Assembly (NCBI GenBank): GCA_016927185.1
Contig: JAFGND010000046.1
Span: 1-10,475, forward strand
DNA: 10,475 nucleotides
From: Candidatus Coatesiibacteriota bacterium
Lineage (GTDB): Bacteria; JAFGND01
Direction: 5' to 3'
The notes under the pieces were generated by a model. It did not search any database. It was given only the letters and a program-made list of their open reading frames with translations, and was not told the DNA's origin. Positions 6,803-10,475 of this stretch are shown piece by piece (position 1 is the stretch's first letter; the number at the start of each line of letters is the position of its first letter). The translations under genes were made by a program, and so were the position numbers.

Positions 6803-7978
6803 ATGAAAGAAAAGAATGATAAATCCATATTAATAGGAGTAACTGGTGGTATTGCTTCAATAAAAACAGCTCTTCTTGTAAGTGATCTGGCAAAGAAAGG
6901 TTTTTCAGTATATACAATCCTAACTGAAGCAGCATGCAAGTTTGTCACTCCCCTCACTTTCTCTACAATTTCCAGAAATCCTGCAAAGACTGACATGTTT
7001 CCATCTCAGCCTTTTCCAGCACATCTTGAGCCGAAAGAGCTTGCTGATTATGCGGCAATAATCCCTGCAACTGCCAATTTCCTGGGAAAACTTGCACATG
7101 GAATTGCTGATGATTTATTGACTACTGTGTTACTATCTTTCAAGCCAGAGCATGTAATGATAGCTCCTGCAATGAATCCTGAAATGTGGAAAAATCCTGC
7201 AGTTCAAGCTAATTCAAAAATCCTGGCTGAAAGAGGGTATTATTTGATAAGACCTGCAACTGGAAAGGTGGCATGTGGAGATGAAGGAGAGGGAAGATTA
7301 CCTGAAATAGATGACCTCAATTTGCATATTGAAAAAATGATGCAAATCAAGGACTTATGCAAGGAAAGAATAGTCATTACTCTTGGAAGTACTATGGAAT
7401 ATATTGATCCAGTAAGGGTAATAACAAATCATAGCAGCGGGAAAATGGGTTTGGAAATAGCAAAGGAAGCTTTCAGAAGAGGTGCAAAAGTGACATTAGT
7501 CTCTGGCAGATGCGAAACCAGGATTCCTGAAGTCTTTGATAATCATGATATTAGAACGGCAATAGAATTGCAGAAAAAACTTTTTGAGCTTATGGAATAC
7601 TCAACTGGCTTGATCATGGTTGCTGCTGTTGCAGATTTGAAGCCAAAACAAAGCAGTGTGAAAAAACTCAAAAGAAAGGATCATTCCATTCAATTCATTG
7701 CCAATGATGACATAATTGCTTCAATAGCAAGAAAATACAGAAAATTAAAAACTGTTGCTTTCTCCTTGCAGGAAGACCTGGAAGATAAAGAAACTGCTTG
7801 TACAAAACTTAAGGGGAAAAATGTGGATATGATTATAGCAAATGAATTCAGTACAATGGGTTCTGAGCTTTCTAAAATAAGAATAATTACTGGAAAGAAT
7901 GAATTCAATTTCAAGCAGATGAGCAAAGCTGATTGTGCAAAGAGAATTCTGGATAAATATGCTGGTATTAAGAAATGA
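6803..7978 (+). CDS. coaBC: Bifunctional phosphopantothenoylcysteine decarboxylase / phosphopantothenate-cysteine ligase
   Basis: At 391 residues this is full length for CoaBC (Dfp), which carries out two steps of CoA synthesis: joining cysteine to 4'-phosphopantothenate with CTP, then decarboxylating the product with FMN. The N-terminal flavoprotein domain (about 8-180) has GVTGGIAS at 12-19, the catalytic His in 'PAHLEP' (H74), 'PATAN' at 88-92, the substrate clamp 'APAMNPEMW' at 121-129 and the flap Cys in 'ACGDEGEGR' (C158). The ligase domain (about 188-391) has 'IDPVRVITNHSSGKMG' at 201-216, 'VAAVAD' at 273-278 and Lys-rich 'KKLKRK' at 287-292. The usual GFAAET motif is altered to AFSLQED (319-325). 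AAGGA lies upstream of the ATG. Its TGA overlaps the next ATG by 4 bases. CpG is strongly depleted (5 CpG against 59 GpC by hand count). Confidence 0.97.
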   Translation: MKEKNDKSILIGVTGGIASIKTALLVSDLAKKGFSVYTILTEAACKFVTPLTFSTISRNPAKTDMFPSQPFPAHLEPKELADYAAIIPATANFLGKLAHGIADDLLTTVLLSFKPEHVMIAPAMNPEMWKNPAVQANSKILAERGYYLIRPATGKVACGDEGEGRLPEIDDLNLHIEKMMQIKDLCKERIVITLGSTMEYIDPVRVITNHSSGKMGLEIAKEAFRRGAKVTLVSGRCETRIPEVFDNHDIRTAIELQKKLFELMEYSTGLIMVAAVADLKPKQSSVKKLKRKDHSIQFIANDDIIASIARKYRKLKTVAFSLQEDLEDKETACTKLKGKNVDMIIANEFSTMGSELSKIRIITGKNEFNFKQMSKADCAKRILDKYAGIKK

Positions 7979-8757
7979 GCAAAATAAATATTATAATATT
8001 AATCATTTTCATAGTTGCTTTTGCCATAATCTGGTTCAAGGTTACATTACCTTACCTGAAAAACCTGAAAAAGGCAAGGACATTAAGAAATGTAAAAGAT
8101 ATGCTACAGGAAAACAAGATAGAAGAGGCAATTAATCTTCTCAGAAACACCGCTGACACGAAGAACCTGAATGATCCAGCTTTTTCAGCGCTTTTCACTG
8201 TTCTCATATCATATGACAGAATGAAGGAAGCTGAGGAATTGCTGGAAAGCGTTCCAGATGAGCTGAAAAGAACGGATGAGTACTCCTTGCAGAGAGGTTA
8301 TCTGTTCTATCTGAAAAAAGATTACAACACTGCCAAATCTCTTTATCAAAGCATAATAGACAAGCAAAGTCCCAAGAAGGGTCTTGCATTATCGAATCTC
8401 GGAGCCTTGCTGGTTCAGACAGGGGAGGCAACAGAAGTTGCTATCAAGTATTTGAAAGAGGCATTGAATGAAAATCCTTCGAACCCAGCCAATTATGGTA
8501 TTTATTTCAATATAAGCCTTGCTTACCTTAATCTGAAGCAGTATAACGAAGCCTTGCTGCATGCAGAAGTAGGGCTAGATTTGCTTCCTAAAGACAGTTT
8601 TCCAAGCAACAAGGCATATGCGCATCATATAATGAGCAAGGCATACAGGGGATTGGGAAATCTGAAGGAAGCAAAAAAGCAACTCATGCTTGCATATGAA
8701 TTGACTCCTTCTGGATCTGCCAGAGACAAGCTGAAAGAGGAACTTGAAGGAATATGA
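7975..8757 (+). CDS. Membrane-anchored TPR protein
   Basis: This 260-residue protein has one N-terminal transmembrane helix (about 4-28, INIIILIIFIVAFAIIWFKV) with Lys-rich residues after it. The rest is made of helical hairpins of the tetratricopeptide type, roughly at 37-62, 69-95, 101-130, 137-170, 174-207 and 212-245. Typical TPR positions are visible: 'GYLFYLKKDYNTAKSLYQSII', 'NISLAYLNLKQYNEALLHAEVGLDLLP' and 'AYRGLGNLKEAKKQLMLAYEL'. TPR arrays bind other proteins, and the partner cannot be read from sequence. It starts inside the coaBC stop (ATGA) and ends inside the rfaE2 start (ATGA), so translation of the three is probably coupled. The layout recalls LapB-like TPR proteins that sit beside LPS genes, but no rubredoxin-type Cys motif is present. 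Confidence 0.85.
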   Translation: MSKINIIILIIFIVAFAIIWFKVTLPYLKNLKKARTLRNVKDMLQENKIEEAINLLRNTADTKNLNDPAFSALFTVLISYDRMKEAEELLESVPDELKRTDEYSLQRGYLFYLKKDYNTAKSLYQSIIDKQSPKKGLALSNLGALLVQTGEATEVAIKYLKEALNENPSNPANYGIYFNISLAYLNLKQYNEALLHAEVGLDLLPKDSFPSNKAYAHHIMSKAYRGLGNLKEAKKQLMLAYELTPSGSARDKLKEELEGI

Positions 8758-9230
8758 TTCTGGATATTGATGAAGCATCTGAATTTATCAGGAACAAACA
8801 AGCTGAAGGGAAAAAAACTGTATTCACGAATGGATGTTTCGATTTGCTGCATTCAGGTCATCTTGATTTGCTTGAAAGAGCCAGTAAGCAAGGAGATATA
8901 CTGCTGGTTGCAATCAACAGTGATAATTCCGTAAGAAAACTGAAAGGTGAAAAAAAGCCACTCTTTCCTGAGCAAGAAAGAGCTGAATTGATTGATGCAC
9001 TAGAACCTGTAGATATTGTAGTGATATTTAATGAAGAGACTCCCTTTGAAGTAATTGAAGCCTTGAAGCCCGATGTTTTAATTAAGGGAGGAGACTGGGA
9101 TATTGATAACATAGTTGGAAGAGACACTGTATGGAAAAGAGGAGGGAAAGTAATCTCCCTGCCTCTTTTAGAAGGTTACAGTTCGTCCTATGTAATAAGC
9201 AGGATAAGAAAGCTGTTCTGTCCTGATTAG
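8754..9230 (+). CDS. rfaE2: D-glycero-beta-D-manno-heptose 1-phosphate adenylyltransferase (RfaE2 type)
   Basis: This 158-residue protein matches the stand-alone nucleotidyltransferase half of HldE. It has FTNGCFDLLHSGH at 24-36 (the HxGH nucleotide-binding signature), 'KGGDW' at 111-115 and a C-terminal 'EGYSSSYVISRI' in place of the usual STT-ending loop. The family transfers AMP from ATP to heptose 1-phosphate, giving the ADP-heptose used for the LPS core. Related cytidylyltransferases (TagD type) share the HxGH motif, but the 'RAELIDALEPVDIVVIF' and 'VGRDTVWKRGGKVISLPLLEG' stretches fit RfaE2 better. It is third in the coaBC operon. The kinase half, isomerase and bisphosphatase of the pathway are not in the window. 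Its stop overlaps the stop of the opposing OsmC gene by 4 bases. Confidence 0.9.
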   Translation: MILDIDEASEFIRNKQAEGKKTVFTNGCFDLLHSGHLDLLERASKQGDILLVAINSDNSVRKLKGEKKPLFPEQERAELIDALEPVDIVVIFNEETPFEVIEALKPDVLIKGGDWDIDNIVGRDTVWKRGGKVISLPLLEGYSSSYVISRIRKLFCPD

Positions 9231-10111
9231 CTATTCACGAACAGGTTATACTTTACCTCACTTGCTTTTCTTACCATTGCATTTACACCACAGTATTTGT
9301 TTTCAGACATTGAAGAAGCTTCTGCCACTTTCTCTTCCTTCAAATCACCAAATGCATGAATATTAACATTGATTTTTGTTATCACTTTAGGATTATCAGC
9401 TGCTATCTCTCCTTCAATTTCTAAATAGAGCTTTTCAAGATTCTGCCTCATCTTCTTGAGTATATATGTAATATCCATGCTTGTGCAACCTCCTAAGGCA
9501 GCCAACAGAAGTCCTCTTGGGGATGGTCCTAAATCCTTGCTTCCATATTCAGCAGACAGATCTGTCATTAATTCATGGTTATCAGTAATGCTTTCAAAAG
9601 TCAAGTCATCTTTCCAGTTAAGAACTACCCTGTGAGTTGATTTGGGATCAAAGTCTTTTTCTTCCTTGTTGCATCCACATTTACACTCTTGAGAGTGAGC
9701 GAATTCAAAGCAGGTTTTTATATCTGAGGCTTTTGTCAGCATGGCATGAACAGGGCATAAATTCTTTTCTGCAATTTGATATGCTTGCTTGAACTTCTCT
9801 TCATCTACAACTCCATATGCTTTCAAGTATACTCTGATATTATCATATATTATTGGATGCTCCTTTGACATGTCCCCTTCCACTACTATTTTAAGATTAT
9901 CACAATTGATATTCATCTTGCTGAGGACCATTTTCAATGTCATTCCGACACAACCTCCCAGTGAAGTCAGCAGGAGCACTTTTGGCTTAGGTCCTTTATT
10001 CTGACCTCCACTTTCTGCTGCAGCATCAACAACAAATGAATGTCCTTCTGTTTCGACATTAAATGCCATGTCTCCCAACCAGTTGAGCTTTGTCTTCAAT
10101 ACTTCTGTCAT
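9227..10111 (-). CDS. Tandem OsmC-family protein with CxCxC linker
   Basis: This 294-residue protein holds two OsmC/Ohr-like domains in one chain, whereas the usual family member has one of about 140 residues. Domain 1 (about 1-138) has the paired redox cysteines in 'GGCVGM' (C54) and 'LCPVHAM' (C119). Domain 2 (about 158-294) has them in 'GGCTSM' (C209) and 'YCGVNAM' (C274). Family members use this pair to reduce organic hydroperoxides or bind small thiols, and single OsmC chains dimerise, so this chain may be a built-in dimer. The linker carries ECKCGC (142-147), a possible metal or extra redox site. ATG at 10111 is chosen because AGGAGG lies 4 bases upstream; an in-frame GTG at 10126 precedes that site. 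It has its own promoter and CpG is rare. Confidence 0.85.
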   Translation of the reverse strand: MTEVLKTKLNWLGDMAFNVETEGHSFVVDAAAESGGQNKGPKPKVLLLTSLGGCVGMTLKMVLSKMNINCDNLKIVVEGDMSKEHPIIYDNIRVYLKAYGVVDEEKFKQAYQIAEKNLCPVHAMLTKASDIKTCFEFAHSQECKCGCNKEEKDFDPKSTHRVVLNWKDDLTFESITDNHELMTDLSAEYGSKDLGPSPRGLLLAALGGCTSMDITYILKKMRQNLEKLYLEIEGEIAADNPKVITKINVNIHAFGDLKEEKVAEASSMSENKYCGVNAMVRKASEVKYNLFVNS

Positions 10112-10144
10112 AATTCCTCCTATCACTTTTATTTAAATCTAATA

Positions 10145-10190
10145 ATAATTTATGCAATCTATGAAAAATGTCAAGTCTTAAAGATAGACT
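10145..10190 (-). promoter_or_regulatory. Promoter of the OsmC gene with adjoining inverted repeat
   Basis: On the minus strand TTGACA (10169-10174) and AATTAT (10145-10150) are 18 bases apart, the same boxes and spacing as the putative coaBC promoter. Transcription would start about 27 bases before the ATG at 10111. AGTCT (10174-10178) and AGACT (10186-10190) form an inverted repeat that abuts the -35 box, and may be an operator. Confidence 0.55.
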
Positions 10191-10250
10191 GACTTTAAAA
10201 AAAATCCTTTCTTCCATTTCCAATGCTTATATACAAGTGATTTGAAGAAC

Positions 10251-10311
10251 AATACCTCAAATGGGGCAAAGGTAGTTTTCCCTGGTTCTGAAAAATACTC
10301 CAAATGAGGTA
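10251..10311. repeat. Paired 16-base imperfect repeat with inverted ends
   Basis: AATACCTCAAATGGGG (10251-10266) and AATACTCCAAATGAGG (10294-10309) agree at 13 of 16 bases as direct repeats. TACCTCA (10253-10259) and TGAGGTA (10305-10311) are also perfect 7-bp inverted partners, so the block could fold as one stem of about 60 bases with an inner GGG/CCC pairing. A DNA-binding site pair or a small RNA element are both possible. Confidence 0.35.
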
Positions 10312-10313
10312 AT

Positions 10314-10332
10314 TTTGTAAATGCTTTACAAA
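10314..10332. promoter_or_regulatory. 19-bp palindrome, possible operator
   Basis: TTTGTAAATGCTTTACAAA is a perfect 8-bp inverted repeat with a 3-bp centre. It lies 45 bases before a TATAAT (10377-10382) in a gene-free stretch, so it may control a gene that starts past the right edge. Confidence 0.35.
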
Positions 10333-10475
10333 CATTGATTTATCTGGCAGCCTGTAAGAAATTCGTTGCCTCTGCTTATAATTTTTTTCCTGAAATAATT
10401 ATATGGAAAACCATTCCTGATGATTTACTAGCAAGCATTTCTTTTTAATTATGAATCATAAAATTATATAAAACA

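Larger units (their letters stand above)
10191..10475. other. Non-coding region with repeats, no gene seen
   Basis: Only short, broken reading frames occur here, none with a ribosome site. The stretch holds two imperfect 16-base copies (10251-10266 and 10294-10309), a perfect 19-bp palindrome (10314-10332) and a TATAAT at 10377-10382 on the + strand that lacks a good -35 box. It probably carries the control region of a gene beyond the right edge, or a structured RNA. Confidence 0.5.

Noticed and set aside
10377-10475. A new gene starting after the TATAAT near the right edge
   Set aside because: The ATG codons in this stretch lead to stops within a few codons and have no ribosome site.

Overview
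This AT-rich window looks like the chromosome of a Gram-negative, anaerobe-like bacterium, probably from the FCB superphylum or a nearby candidate phylum (Cloacimonadota/WOR-3-type lineages come to mind; this is inference). Three things point that way. Two secreted beta-propeller-like proteins end in a type IX secretion (T9SS) type-A sorting domain with the 'PNP' signature. There is a lipoprotein and an RfaE2-type heptose-1-phosphate nucleotidyltransferase, both of which imply an outer membrane. Arginine is written almost only as AGA/AGG, with strong CpG avoidance. No mobile element, tRNA, rRNA, CRISPR array or phage gene was found.

Layout. 1-730 (+): 3' part of a secreted repeat protein with a T9SS tail, cut by the window edge. 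826-5883 (all -): read in transcription order, a T9SS-exported beta-propeller protein, an NAD-dependent nucleotide-sugar epimerase, a small Spy/CpxP-like periplasmic helical protein, and an asparagine-synthetase-like enzyme whose glutaminase Cys is replaced by Pro. The first two probably share a transcript that ends in a clear intrinsic terminator at 3314-3342. The other two have their own leaders. Every cistron in this block is followed closely by an RNA hairpin. 5884-6020: divergent control region with a perfect 18-bp palindrome. 6021-6665 (+): LEA14/WHy-type lipoprotein. 6803-9230 (+): a tight three-gene operon, coaBC - TPR membrane protein - rfaE2, joined by two ATGA stop/start overlaps. 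9227-10111 (-): a tandem OsmC-domain protein, convergent with rfaE2 and overlapping it by 4 bases at the stop codons. 10112-10475: no convincing gene, but a promoter for the OsmC gene and several inverted repeats.

Functionally the window mixes core metabolism (CoA synthesis from phosphopantothenate; activation of heptose for LPS) with cell-surface genes (epimerase, lipoprotein, T9SS cargo, Spy-like protein, Cys-less asparagine-synthetase homologue). The epimerase, the asparagine-synthetase-like protein and RfaE2 would fit surface glycan or LPS production, but they are not in one operon. I see no defence or other plainly new multi-gene system. The best leads are the Pro2 asparagine-synthetase homologue, the double OsmC protein with a CxCxC linker, the gene-to-gene swing in CpG depletion, and the set of post-stop hairpins and promoter palindromes.
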